A DNA stretch of 64,000 nucleotides from assembly GCA_900540475.1 (NCBI GenBank), contig UQGG01000024.1:41341-105340 (forward strand), read 5' to 3'. Numbering within the stretch: position 1 is the first letter of the stretch; each line of letters begins with the position of its first letter. Below are positions 52,977 through 62,331 of this stretch, one piece after another. A program made the translations under genes and the position numbers. A model generated the notes under the pieces. It searched no databases. It was not told the DNA's origin and saw nothing but the letters and a program-made list of their open reading frames with translations. Source of the stretch: an uncultured Robinsoniella sp. GTDB lineage: Bacteria; Bacillota; Clostridia; Lachnospirales; Lachnospiraceae.

Positions 52977-54704
52977 ATGATTCAGAAATTTATGAGATAT
53001 TTTCATAATTATAAAAAGTATCTTTACATCAGCTGCATCTGTGTTGTGCTGGAAACGATGTTTGAATTAATTATTCCCATGATTATGGCAGATATCATTG
53101 ACGTGGGTGTGGTGAATAAAGATGTTTCCTATATCTTTCTGAAAGGTTCGCTCATGGCTCTGTGCGCGCTTTTATCTTTGCTGCTGGGAATCTTGTATGC
53201 AAGATTTGCGGCGCTGGCGGGACAGGGATTTGGAGCAGAGCTTCGCGGGGAAGAATTTCGCAGGCTCTCAGAGTTTTCTTTTGGGAATATGGACCGATTT
53301 TCCACTTCGTCACTGGTCACCAGGCTTACCAGTGATGTAACGGTTCTGCAAAATGCCATCAGCGGAGGCATTCGTCCGGCTGTACGGGCACCCGTCATGC
53401 TGGTTATGGCAATCACTATGTCCTTTGTAATCAATGCCAGGCTGGCACTTGTCTTTGTGGCTGCAGTTCCTATACTGGCGATTGCGCTTATCTGTATCAT
53501 ACGGAAGCTGCGACCCATGTATGGGAAGATGCAAAGGGCAGTAGATATGGTAAACCGGGTAACCCAGGAAAACCTTATCGCCATCCGGGTTGTGAAATCC
53601 TTCGTTCGTGGAAATTACGAAAAAGAAAAATTTAAAGAGGTAAACGATGATTTACAGTTTACCAGTGAAAAGGCATTTCATACGGCAATGCTGAACATGC
53701 CGTGTTTTCAGTTTGTTATGTATTTTACCATTGTTGCAATCCTGTGGTTTGGTGGGAATCTGATTTATGTGGGCAATATGAAGGTAGGGGAACTGACCGG
53801 GTTTTTAAGCTATGTGCTGCAGATCTTAAATTCCCTGATGATGCTTTCCAATGTATTTATGATGCTGACCAGAAGTGTTGCAAGTGCAGTTCGTATCCAG
53901 GAAGTCATGGAAGAACAAAGTGAAATCAAAGATGACCTGGCAAGGGACATCGAAGTAGGCAGAGGAAGCATTGACTTTGAACATGTCAATTTCAAATACA
54001 AAGTGGAAGCAGAAGAATTTGTACTAAGCGATATCACATTTCATATCGAAGCGGGGCAGACGGTAGGAATTATCGGTGGTACAGGATCTGCCAAGACTTC
54101 CCTGGTGCAGCTGATACCCAGGCTCTATGATGTGACGGAAGGTACAGTTAAAATCGATGGCATCAGCGTAAAAGAATATCCGATGAAGCATTTAAGAGAA
54201 GCAATCGGTATGGTGTTGCAGAGAAATACATTATTTTCCGGAACGATCCGGGATAATTTACTCTGGGGAAATGAAAAGGCGGATGACAGCGAAATAAACT
54301 GGGCATGCCGGATTGCCTGTGCCGATGAATTCATAAGCAAGATACCCCAGGGGCTGGATTTTGATCTGGGGCAGGGAGGCGTCAATGTCTCCGGCGGACA
54401 AAAGCAGCGCCTCTGTATAGCCCGGGCACTTTTAAAACGTCCGAAAATATTAATTCTGGACGATTCTACCAGCGCTGTGGATACGGCAACGGAAAAGAAG
54501 ATACGGGACGGACTGGAACGGGATCTGGGAGATACCACGAAGATTATCATTGCCCAGAGAATCAGTTCGGTTAAACATGCAGACCAGATTATTGTATTGG
54601 ATGACGGGCGTATCGATGCGGTAGGAACTCATGAGACGCTGGTCCTGACGAACTCCATTTATCAGGAAGTATATCATTCCCAGCAGGAAGGAGCTGATAA
54701 ATAA
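52977..54704 (+). CDS. ABC exporter half with degenerate ATP site
   Basis: This 575-residue protein has six membrane segments (first about 17-40) and an ABC domain. Motifs: Walker A GIIGGTGSAKTSL (Ala in place of the usual Gly), signature NVSGGQKQRL, Walker B ILILDDSTSAVD (Asp in the catalytic Glu place) and switch loop IIAQRISSV (Gln instead of His). These changes fit the inactive half of heterodimeric exporters such as TM287/288. The next gene supplies the active half. Induced by the MarR regulator; substrate unknown, likely a drug or lipid. Confidence 0.93.
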   Translation: MIQKFMRYFHNYKKYLYISCICVVLETMFELIIPMIMADIIDVGVVNKDVSYIFLKGSLMALCALLSLLLGILYARFAALAGQGFGAELRGEEFRRLSEFSFGNMDRFSTSSLVTRLTSDVTVLQNAISGGIRPAVRAPVMLVMAITMSFVINARLALVFVAAVPILAIALICIIRKLRPMYGKMQRAVDMVNRVTQENLIAIRVVKSFVRGNYEKEKFKEVNDDLQFTSEKAFHTAMLNMPCFQFVMYFTIVAILWFGGNLIYVGNMKVGELTGFLSYVLQILNSLMMLSNVFMMLTRSVASAVRIQEVMEEQSEIKDDLARDIEVGRGSIDFEHVNFKYKVEAEEFVLSDITFHIEAGQTVGIIGGTGSAKTSLVQLIPRLYDVTEGTVKIDGISVKEYPMKHLREAIGMVLQRNTLFSGTIRDNLLWGNEKADDSEINWACRIACADEFISKIPQGLDFDLGQGGVNVSGGQKQRLCIARALLKRPKILILDDSTSAVDTATEKKIRDGLERDLGDTTKIIIAQRISSVKHADQIIVLDDGRIDAVGTHETLVLTNSIYQEVYHSQQEGADK

Positions 54705-56560
54705 TGGCAAAAGTAATCGGGTATAAGAAGCCAAGGAATATAAAGAAAACGTTAAAAACCATGCTGCGCTATTTCAAACGCCATATTTTTGCCCTCTGCC
54801 TCGTCACGGTTATGGTGGTGGTTTCGGCGGGAGCCAATATTTACGGCACTTACTTATTAAAGCCTATTGTGAACGACTATATTGTCCCGGGAGATATCCC
54901 AGGATTGATTAAAATGCTGGTCTTTATGGGGGCGATGTATCTCACAGGAGTCTTATGTACCTTTGGTTATACCCAGCTGATGGTGAGGACCGCACAGCAG
55001 ATGGTAAAGGAGATCCGAAGCGATCTGTTCAGCAAGACCCAGAACCTGCCGCTGTCTTACTTTGATGCAAAGACTCATGGCGAGTTAATGTCACGGTTTA
55101 CCAATGATATGGATACGGTACAGGAAGGGCTGAACAACAGCTTTACCATGGTGATACAAAGCTTCATAGTCACGGCAGGAACCATTGTCATGATTGTAGT
55201 TTTGAATGCCAGACTGAGCCTGATTGTCTTCATATCCTTTATCTGCATGTTTGCATTTATCCGCTACAGCAGTAAAAAAAGCCAGAAATATTTTGCCGAG
55301 CAGCAAAAATATCTGGGCAGCCTCAATGGATTTGTGGAAGAAATGGTGGAGGGTGCCAAGGTAGTAAAGGTGTTTAACCATGAAGAAGAAAATATCCGGG
55401 AATTTCAGCGCAGAAATGAAAAACTGCGGGCATCGGCAACAGAAGCCCTGACTCACGGGGGGCGCATGGTGCCGGTAATCGTAAGCATTTCCTATCTGAA
55501 TTATGCGATTTCGGCTTGCATCGGAGGACTTTTTGCAATCAGCGGGCTGATGGATCTGGGAAGTTTATCCAGCTATCTGGTATATGTCCGGCAGACGGCA
55601 ATGCCGATTAACCAGTTTACCCAGCAGATGAATTTTATACTTGTGGCAATCGCAGGAGCGGAGCGCATTTTTGAAGTCATAGAAGAAGCAGAAGAGACAG
55701 ATGCAGGCAAGGTAACGCTGACGCCTGCTGAAACGGGAGCAAACGGCATGCCATGCAGGGAGGTGCAGAACCATTACTGGGCATGGAGCTGTCCGGATAA
55801 AGATGGAAAAGAAACGCTGGTGCCCATGAGAGGAGATGTGCGGTTTCATGATGTATCTTTCTCCTATGAAGAAAATCGTGAAATTCTCCACAGATTAAAC
55901 CTCTATGCCAAACCGGGGCAAAAGATTGCCTTTGTAGGTTCCACAGGAGCCGGCAAGACGACCATTACCAATCTGATCAACCGTTTTTATGAAATCAATG
56001 AAGGTGTAATTACTTATGACGGAATCGATATCAAGCAGATCAAAAAAGATGATCTGCGCCGTTCCCTGTCCATGGTATTGCAGGATACCCATCTATTTAC
56101 CGGCACCATTGAAGAAAATATCCGGTATGGGAAACTGGATGCGGATCATGAAGAAGTGGTGGCGGCAGCTAAACTTGCCAATGCCCATTCCTTTATCCGA
56201 AGACTGCCCAATGGATATCAGACCATGCTGCACAGTGACGGGGCTAATCTCTCCCAGGGGCAGCGCCAGCTATTATCTATTGCCCGTGCGGCAATTGCGG
56301 ATCCGCTGGTACTGATTCTGGATGAAGCTACCAGTTCCATCGATACCCGGACGGAAAAACTCATCGAAAAGGGTATGGATAAACTGATGCAGGGAAGAAC
56401 GGTATTTGTCATTGCCCACCGCCTGTCCACGGTACGGAATGCCAATGCCATCATGGTGCTGGAAAATGGACGTATTATAGAACGGGGAAACCATGAGGAG
56501 CTGTTGGAGCAAAAAGGAAAATACTATCAGCTTTATAACGGCATGTTTGAATTGTCTTGA
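54704..56560 (+). CDS. ABC exporter half with consensus ATP site
   Basis: This 618-residue partner overlaps the first half by one base. It has six membrane segments and a canonical ABC domain: VGSTGAGKTTITNLI, signature NLSQGQRQLLSIARA, Walker B LILDEATSSID with catalytic Glu, and HRLSTVRNANA. The insert at about 338-370 carries extra residues (ETGANGMPCREVQNHYWAW) absent in many homologues. With the previous protein it forms a heterodimer with one active and one degenerate site. Confidence 0.94.
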   Translation: MAKVIGYKKPRNIKKTLKTMLRYFKRHIFALCLVTVMVVVSAGANIYGTYLLKPIVNDYIVPGDIPGLIKMLVFMGAMYLTGVLCTFGYTQLMVRTAQQMVKEIRSDLFSKTQNLPLSYFDAKTHGELMSRFTNDMDTVQEGLNNSFTMVIQSFIVTAGTIVMIVVLNARLSLIVFISFICMFAFIRYSSKKSQKYFAEQQKYLGSLNGFVEEMVEGAKVVKVFNHEEENIREFQRRNEKLRASATEALTHGGRMVPVIVSISYLNYAISACIGGLFAISGLMDLGSLSSYLVYVRQTAMPINQFTQQMNFILVAIAGAERIFEVIEEAEETDAGKVTLTPAETGANGMPCREVQNHYWAWSCPDKDGKETLVPMRGDVRFHDVSFSYEENREILHRLNLYAKPGQKIAFVGSTGAGKTTITNLINRFYEINEGVITYDGIDIKQIKKDDLRRSLSMVLQDTHLFTGTIEENIRYGKLDADHEEVVAAAKLANAHSFIRRLPNGYQTMLHSDGANLSQGQRQLLSIARAAIADPLVLILDEATSSIDTRTEKLIEKGMDKLMQGRTVFVIAHRLSTVRNANAIMVLENGRIIERGNHEELLEQKGKYYQLYNGMFELS

Positions 56561-56576
56561 CGGGTTAAAAATATAT

Positions 56577-56606
56577 TTGATAAAGCGTCCGTGAATGTGT
56601 TATGAT
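56577..56606 (+). promoter_or_regulatory. Promoter of the FCD regulator gene
   Basis: TTGATA (56577-56582), 18 bp, TATGAT (56601-56606). Confidence 0.55.
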
Positions 56607-56632
56607 GTTACAAAAATGACAGGGGTTATAGT

Positions 56633-57313
56633 ATGGTAAAAGAAAAAAGATTGTCTGACAGTGTCTCGGAAGATATACTGGCTATGATAACCATAGAGAA
56701 ACGTTTTGGTCCGGGGGATAAGATTCCCAATGAGAATGACCTTGCTGAGGAATTAGGCGTCAGCAGAACCACACTTCGTGAGGCAATCCGCATATTGGCT
56801 ACAAATGGGGTAGTGGTGATCAAAAGAGGCTGCGGAACCTTTGTATCGGAAAACATGACAGATATCAGCATGGAAGCACTGAAGCCGCTTTCAGAGGCAA
56901 AAATGGATGCCAGGGATCTGTATGAGATCCGGCTGATCTTTGAGCCTGAGGCAGCTTATCTGGCAGCAATGAGAGCCACGGATACGGAAATGAAGCGGAT
57001 TCTGAGCTTTGGAAGCCAGGTAGAAGAAAAAATTAACAAAGGGGAAGACCGCACGGAAGTAGAGCAGGGATTTCACAATGCCATTGCCAGAGCTACCCAT
57101 AATGAATTTATGAACCAGCTGATGCCGGTAATCTACCGGGCTATTGATAAAGGCGTGATATTGTCCAATGAGAAAGAACTGGCGGTACAGGACACCCTGG
57201 CTGATCATAGAATGATCATGGATTTTCTGGCGGCAAGAAATGCCCAGGGTGCAAAAAGTGCCATGAAAATACACATTCTTCATGCTATGAAAGAATTAGA
57301 AATTGAATCATGA
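56633..57313 (+). CDS. GntR family regulator, FadR/FCD type
   Basis: This 226-residue protein has a winged helix (KIPNENDLAEELGVSRTTLR) and an FCD all-helical effector domain (YEIRLIFEPEAAYLAAMRAT, with later HNAIARATHNEF and DHRMIMDFLAARN, which provide the metal-binding His and Asp of the family). Such regulators usually sense carboxylic acids, often metabolites of the controlled operon. It is upstream of ilvD, whose promoter is framed by an inverted repeat that this protein could bind (inference). Confidence 0.9.
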   Translation: MVKEKRLSDSVSEDILAMITIEKRFGPGDKIPNENDLAEELGVSRTTLREAIRILATNGVVVIKRGCGTFVSENMTDISMEALKPLSEAKMDARDLYEIRLIFEPEAAYLAAMRATDTEMKRILSFGSQVEEKINKGEDRTEVEQGFHNAIARATHNEFMNQLMPVIYRAIDKGVILSNEKELAVQDTLADHRMIMDFLAARNAQGAKSAMKIHILHAMKELEIES

Positions 57314-57335
57314 AGACTCCCAAAAACCGGGAGGT

Positions 57336-57370
57336 GCAGGTACTGAACAGAGGTACCTGCTTTATTTTTA
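57336..57370 (+). terminator. Terminator after the FCD regulator gene
   Basis: GCAGGTAC (57336-57343) pairs with GTACCTGC (57353-57360), then TTTATTTTT. Confidence 0.75.
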
Positions 57371-57381
57371 TACACAGTTGT

Positions 57382-57429
57382 ATGATGTATGTATTGACAT
57401 TGGACAACATATGTATTAAAATACATCAT
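57382..57429 (+). promoter_or_regulatory. ilvD promoter flanked by an inverted repeat
   Basis: TTGACA (57394-57399), 17 bp, TAAAAT (57417-57422). ATGATGTAT (57382-57390) and ATACATCAT (57421-57429) are perfect inverted repeats that bracket it. The right arm lies over the -10. Confidence 0.7.
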
Positions 57430-57692
57430 ATCACATGGCTCGAATCACAGGATACCAGCGTCTTATATATGCACAAACGGTACGGGCTGGAAAATTGAAT
57501 TTGGGGCATATTCCACAAAGCAGGGTGGGCAGATGGCAGGTGCTTAACGCTGATTTACTGATGGCTGATACACTAGTAATCCATCCTGCTGGTAGTCCGT
57601 CTGGCGGGATGGACTACCAGGTTCATGGTAAAAAGTAAAAAAGAAAGGCGGCAGTATTGCAGGCAGTCCTGCAATCGGAAATGGGTGAGAAT
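57430..57692 (+). promoter_or_regulatory. Structured ilvD leader with alternative hairpins
   Basis: The leader holds CTGGTAGTCC (57589-57598) and GGACTACCAG (57611-57620), a perfect 10-bp stem, and an overlapping CCATCC (57581-57586)/GGATGG (57607-57612) pair. The two share bases 57611-57612 so they are mutually exclusive. No T run after them, and no clear leader ORF rich in branched amino acids. I see no T-box core (AGGGTGG is present near 57522 but without the ACCGCG tail). Confidence 0.5.
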
Positions 57693-59351
57693 ATGAGAAG
57701 TGACAAAATCAAAAAAGGGGTAAATGCAGCACCCCAGAGGTCTTTGCTGTATGCATTAGGATTGACAGAAGAGGAAATGAAACGTCCGTTTATTGGTATC
57801 GTAAGCTCCCGGAATGATATTGTGCCAGGGCATATGAACCTGGATAAAATAGTGGAGGCAGTTAAACAGGGGGTATCCATGGCAGGAGGCGTGCCAATCG
57901 TCTTCCCGGCAATTGCTGTGTGTGACGGCATCGCAATGGGACATGAGGGAATGAAGTATTCCCTGGTTACAAGGGAACTGATTGCGGATTCTACAGAAGC
58001 GATGGCAACGGCACATCCTTTTGACGGGCTGGTGATGGTACCCAATTGTGACAAGAATGTACCGGGTCTGTTAATGGCTGCGGCGAGGCTGAACATTCCC
58101 TCTGTCTTTGTCAGCGGAGGTCCTATGCTGGCAGGAAAATTAGCCGGAGAAAAAATCAGCTATTCGAATATTTCCGAAGCGGTCAGCCGAAACAGAACGG
58201 GAGAAATTACGGACAGTGAACTCTGTGAATATGAAAACAAAGCCTGCCCAACCTGCGGTTCCTGTTCCGGTATGTTCACGGCAAACAGTATGAACTGCCT
58301 GACGGAAGTGCTGGGAATGGGGCTGCCCGGCAACGGCACCATACCGGCAGTGTATGCCAGCCGGCTGCGCCTTGCAAAGCAAGCGGGCATGAAGATTATG
58401 GAGCTGGTAAAAAAAGATATAAAGCCCTGTGACATTATGGTAAAAGAAGCATTTGAAAATGCCCTTGCCATAGACATGGCTCTGGGATGCAGTACCAACA
58501 GTATGCTTCATCTTCCAGCGATAGCACATGAATGCGGGATCAGACTGGATTTGGACCTGGCAAATGAAATATCAAAAAAAACGCCGAATCTGTGTCATCT
58601 GGCACCAGCCGGTAATCATTACGTGGAAGATTTAAATGAGGCAGGGGGAATTGGTGCCGTAATGAAAGAGATCAGTAAACTGGGACTGCTTCATACCAAA
58701 CTTATGACCTGTACCGGAAAGACGGTAGGAGAAAATATCCGGGACAGTAAAATTATGGATGAAGAGGTGATAAGACCGGTGTCTGATCCCTATAGTGAAA
58801 CGGGTGGAATTGCGGTATTAAAAGGCAATCTGGCACCGGAAGGCTGTGTGGTAAAGAAAGCGGCAGTGGCGTCTGAGATGATGTGTCACAAAGGCAGTGC
58901 CAGGGTTTTTGACTGTGAAGAAGATGCACTGGAAGCAATATATGGAGACAGAATTCATGCAGGAGATGTCATCGTCATCCGCTACGAAGGACCAAAAGGA
59001 GGTCCGGGTATGCGTGAAATGTTAAATCCCACATCCGCCATTATGGGAAGCGGTCTGGGCAACTGTGTGGCACTGATTACAGACGGACGGTTCTCCGGTG
59101 CCACAAGAGGCGCAGCAATCGGTCATGTGTCTCCAGAAGCAGCAGTGGGAGGAAATATCGCGCTGATCAGGGAAGGGGATATGATTGAGATCAATATTCC
59201 GGAAAATGAAATCCGTATTCTGGTTGGAGATGAAGAACTGGAAGTTCGCAGAAAAGAATGGAAACCCCGAAAACCACGGATAACGAAAGGATATCTGGCG
59301 AGATATGCAAGAAGTGTAACCTCCGGAAGTACCGGGGCTGTACTGGAGTAA
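57693..59351 (+). CDS. ilvD: Dihydroxy-acid dehydratase
   Basis: I choose ATG 57693 (MRSDKIKKGVNAAPQRSLLY), the family's usual beginning; a longer TTG start at 57657 with AAAGGCGG is possible. The 553-residue enzyme has the cluster and substrate motifs NCDKNVPG, CPTCGSCSGMFTANSMNCLT and GLPGNGT, and the late DGRFSGATRG stretch. It converts dihydroxy acids to keto acids in valine and isoleucine synthesis, using an iron-sulfur cluster. Related sugar-acid dehydratases exist, so an FCD-regulated sugar-acid function remains a second possibility. Confidence 0.9.
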   Translation: MRSDKIKKGVNAAPQRSLLYALGLTEEEMKRPFIGIVSSRNDIVPGHMNLDKIVEAVKQGVSMAGGVPIVFPAIAVCDGIAMGHEGMKYSLVTRELIADSTEAMATAHPFDGLVMVPNCDKNVPGLLMAAARLNIPSVFVSGGPMLAGKLAGEKISYSNISEAVSRNRTGEITDSELCEYENKACPTCGSCSGMFTANSMNCLTEVLGMGLPGNGTIPAVYASRLRLAKQAGMKIMELVKKDIKPCDIMVKEAFENALAIDMALGCSTNSMLHLPAIAHECGIRLDLDLANEISKKTPNLCHLAPAGNHYVEDLNEAGGIGAVMKEISKLGLLHTKLMTCTGKTVGENIRDSKIMDEEVIRPVSDPYSETGGIAVLKGNLAPEGCVVKKAAVASEMMCHKGSARVFDCEEDALEAIYGDRIHAGDVIVIRYEGPKGGPGMREMLNPTSAIMGSGLGNCVALITDGRFSGATRGAAIGHVSPEAAVGGNIALIREGDMIEINIPENEIRILVGDEELEVRRKEWKPRKPRITKGYLARYARSVTSGSTGAVLE

Positions 59352-59438
59352 ATACAACTGCTCCAAGTCCAAAATTCATTGACTATTCATGTTTACACCT
59401 TTATAATAGATAGAAAGTGAACAGGATTGGAGCAGGTT

Positions 59439-59792
59439 ATGGAGATAAGGAACGTATATGAGGAATTAGGGCAGGAAAACTATTCTGCTGTGAAAGATCG
59501 TTTTTGTGGGAATGAAAATTTATTAGCGAAGTTTGTAGTTAAATTTCTTCAGGATCCCACGTTTCAAAATCTGGAAGGATCTGTTAATGAAGGAGACCGC
59601 CAGGGAATAGAAATGAATGCCCATACATTGAAAGGGGTTGCCGGGAACTTAGGATTTTGCATCCTGCAGTCAGTCTGTGCTGATTTGGTGGACTGCATCA
59701 GATCCGGTAATGACGATCAGATTCCGGAGCTGTTTGAACGGGTAAAAAATACTTATACGAATATCATACATGTAATAGAAAAACTGGATTAG
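59439..59792 (+). CDS. HPt domain protein
   Basis: Start ATG 59439 (MEIRNVYEELGQENYSAVKD); TTG 59427 has no site. The 117-residue four-helix protein has the phospho-acceptor in NAHTLKGVAGNLGF. It probably hands phosphate to a receiver domain, most likely that of the next gene, 13 bp downstream. No hybrid kinase is visible in the window, so the upstream donor is unknown. Confidence 0.88.
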   Translation: MEIRNVYEELGQENYSAVKDRFCGNENLLAKFVVKFLQDPTFQNLEGSVNEGDRQGIEMNAHTLKGVAGNLGFCILQSVCADLVDCIRSGNDDQIPELFERVKNTYTNIIHVIEKLD

Positions 59793-59805
59793 CAGAGGGT
59801 GGACT

Positions 59806-61935
59806 ATGGAGCAAAAAAGAAGAACCATTTTAATAGTCGACGACATGGAACTGAACCGGGCAATCCTCAATGAAATGTTCTATCAGAACTACAATGTGCT
59901 GGAAGCCTGCGATGGTGAACAGGCTCTGCAGTTAATTTCCCAGAAAAAACATGAAATTGATATTATACTCCTGGATATTGTGATGCCTGTGATAGACGGG
60001 TTTGGGGTATTGGAAAGCCTGCAGAGGCAGAATCTGCTGGAGCGTCTTCCGGTAGTGATGATTACAGCGGAGAATTCCGAAAGCGTCATGAAAAAAGGCT
60101 ATGCTATGGGAGTTACGGATATTATAACGAAGCCGTTCAATCCGGATATTGTAAGAAGGCGTGTGAAAAATGTACTGGCGTTATACAGCAGACAGGAGAG
60201 TCTGGAGGAACTGGTAGAACAGCAGACACAGGCGCTGCGCAGCCAGACAAGGCAGCTGCTGGATGCCCTAAGCAGTATCATAGAGTTTAAAAATATGGAG
60301 TCAGGGCAGCACATTTTAAGAATTCGAATCATAACAAAGTTTTTACTACAAAAATTATCTAAGAAATTTCCCGGATATAATCTTACCGCGAAGCAGATTG
60401 ATACTATATCAGAAGCTGCCGCCATGCATGACATTGGTAAAATCGCAATATCCAATTCCATCTTAAATAAGCCCGGAAAGCTTACCAGTGAAGAGTTTGA
60501 GATTATGAAAACTCATACGGTTAAGGGATGTGAAGTAGCAAGAAAGCTAAAATACATACAAAGCCAGGACTTTATGGGATACTGCCTGGATATCTGCAGA
60601 CATCACCATGAGCGCTGGGACGGGAAAGGTTATCCCGATGGGCTTCAGGGAGATGAGATTTCCATTTGGGCACAGGTTGTATCACTTGCGGATGTCTATG
60701 ATGCATTGACAAGCGTGCGGGTGTATAAGCCTGCTTACAGCCATCAGGAAGCCATCCAGATGATTCTAAATGGGGAGTGCGGGACATTTAATCCCAGGCT
60801 TTTGAAATGTTTTACCGAAAATGCAGATGAGATGTACCAATATCTTTTAAATTTGACAGATGAAAATGCAAGTACGTTTGGTTACGAAGATGAATACCAA
60901 CAGAAAACGACTGCAAATATGACAAATATATCAGACCGGACCTTACAGCTGCTGGAGCTTGAACGGGAAAAATACCGGATCATTACGGAATTGTCAGGAG
61001 ATATTGTATTTGATTATGATATCCAGAGAGACTTCATCAGTTTTTCTGAAAAATTCAGGGAAGTTTTTGGAGGGAATATCATCATCGAGGATGCCAGACA
61101 CTGGATACAGAGCAGCGAATTTCTGTATGGGCAGGACAAAAACAAATTTATAAAGCATCTGATGGTACTTACCAGCCAGAATGTAACCTGTAAAGTTCAG
61201 GTTCGCCTGATGGTAAATAAAGATACCTACGAATGGTTTGATGTATATATTCATTCCATCTGGAATCAGGAAACCGGTGAGTGCCTGACTTTGATGGGCA
61301 AGATGGTCAATGTGGACCAGCGTTACAAAGAACTGGAGCAATGGAAGAAAGTAGCCAACACAGATGGATTGACGGGGCTGTATAACAGAAAGGCACTGGA
61401 AGAGAAGATCAGTGAGGTGCTGATTAATGAGTCTTCCCAGCAGTCAGCACTGTGTTTTATAGATTTAGATGATTTTAAGCAGGTAAATGACGGTTATGGC
61501 CACCCTTATGGGGATGAATTGTTAATTGAGATCGCTAAACAATTGAAAGGCTGTGTAAGAAGCACGGATATCACTGGCAGAATTGGTGGTGATGAATTTA
61601 TTGTACTGCTGCGCGGTATAAAATCCATCCGGGATATGATCGAAAAAGCTTCACAGCTCTGTCATACACTGGGAAAAGGATTCAAAGGGTATGATTATTC
61701 CGTCAGCATTGGTATCGCAGTATTTCCCGAAGCCGGAAAGACATATGAAGAGCTTTTAAGCAGAGCTGACCAGGCCTTGTACTGCTCCAAAAATGCAGGA
61801 AAAGACCAGTATGTGATCTATGGAGAAGATACGGCTGAGATGCCGTTTCGTTCCCTGCTGTCAGAGGTAGACAGCTTTGTTCAGACCGAAGATGAACTGG
61901 CTGAAATTTTAAATAATGTGGGTATGGAAAAATAA
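59806..61935 (+). CDS. Receiver/HD-GYP/PAS/GGDEF c-di-GMP regulator
   Basis: This 709-residue protein has a receiver (phospho-acceptor Asp57 in IILLDIVMP), an HD-GYP phosphodiesterase (about 150-340; HD at 208-209 in AMHDIGKIA and HHERWDGKGYPDG near 267-279), a PAS-like region (about 395-505) and a C-terminal GGDEF domain (about 530-690). The GGDEF motif is at 594-598 (RIGGDEFIVL), with an inhibitory RxxD site (585-588). Both enzyme halves keep their key residues, so this single protein may synthesise and degrade c-di-GMP. The HPt partner and receiver link it to phosphorelay input. Confidence 0.93.
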   Translation: MEQKRRTILIVDDMELNRAILNEMFYQNYNVLEACDGEQALQLISQKKHEIDIILLDIVMPVIDGFGVLESLQRQNLLERLPVVMITAENSESVMKKGYAMGVTDIITKPFNPDIVRRRVKNVLALYSRQESLEELVEQQTQALRSQTRQLLDALSSIIEFKNMESGQHILRIRIITKFLLQKLSKKFPGYNLTAKQIDTISEAAAMHDIGKIAISNSILNKPGKLTSEEFEIMKTHTVKGCEVARKLKYIQSQDFMGYCLDICRHHHERWDGKGYPDGLQGDEISIWAQVVSLADVYDALTSVRVYKPAYSHQEAIQMILNGECGTFNPRLLKCFTENADEMYQYLLNLTDENASTFGYEDEYQQKTTANMTNISDRTLQLLELEREKYRIITELSGDIVFDYDIQRDFISFSEKFREVFGGNIIIEDARHWIQSSEFLYGQDKNKFIKHLMVLTSQNVTCKVQVRLMVNKDTYEWFDVYIHSIWNQETGECLTLMGKMVNVDQRYKELEQWKKVANTDGLTGLYNRKALEEKISEVLINESSQQSALCFIDLDDFKQVNDGYGHPYGDELLIEIAKQLKGCVRSTDITGRIGGDEFIVLLRGIKSIRDMIEKASQLCHTLGKGFKGYDYSVSIGIAVFPEAGKTYEELLSRADQALYCSKNAGKDQYVIYGEDTAEMPFRSLLSEVDSFVQTEDELAEILNNVGMEK

Positions 61936-61962
61936 GGCGGTGAGAACTGCCTTATTTTTTTG
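61934..61962 (+). terminator. Terminator after the c-di-GMP regulator gene
   Basis: AAGGC (61934-61938) pairs with GCCTT (61949-61953) with an inner GT/AC pair, then TTTTTTT. Confidence 0.7.
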
Positions 61963-62206
61963 TTCTTTTATGGAAACATGTCCCAATTCTGTTCCGCCAG
62001 CAGCATATAGTTTTATATTGTTCTTATATGGAAACATTGTAGGTAACAATTGTCCATTTTTCATTTTGTTTCATTAAAAAGCAGGGAGAATTTATTTTCT
62101 TCCGGTAATAGTGTTCAAATAATTTTTGAAAGAAGCGGTAGTTTAAAAATAAGGCAACATTTTCATTTACGGTCATAGTATACATCTCCAATCATTCAAA
62201 AATTTT
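61963..62206. other. Gene-free stretch upstream of the structured feo leader
   Basis: AT-rich with no supported frame. Similar pieces TATGGAAACAT (61970-61980 and 62027-62037) occur twice. Nothing else stands out. Confidence 0.4.
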
Positions 62207-62295
62207 ATTCCCGTCAGCAGCAAGCCAAAGGAAAGGCTGCGGGATATTGGCGACTGCCGGAAAGGTCAAATACCGGGCAGTCAGCTGCGGATTTT
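62207..62295 (+). promoter_or_regulatory. Structured RNA-like region upstream of feoA
   Basis: GACTGCC (62252-62258) pairs with GGCAGTC (62276-62282), extended by GG/CC with one bulged G. GCAGC (62217-62221) can pair with GCTGC at 62236-62240 or at 62284-62288, so alternative folds exist. The second is followed by a T-rich stretch (GGATTTTAATTTT). This looks like a riboswitch or attenuator layout, but it matches no consensus I know. Confidence 0.45.
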
Positions 62296-62331
62296 AATTT
62301 TGTGTAACCAAAAGGCTTCAGTCAGCATACA

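Noticed and set aside
57500..57620. T-box leader before ilvD
   Set aside because: AGGGTGG occurs but the ACCGCG antiterminator partner and a stem-loop with a specifier codon are not visible.
57435..57638. A 67-residue frame in the ilvD leader
   Set aside because: No ribosome site, no signal of branched-amino-acid codon runs, and the frame runs through the hairpin region.
62207..62295. c-di-GMP or cobalamin riboswitch before feoA
   Set aside because: The conserved core sequences of the classes I know are absent; only generic hairpins are visible.
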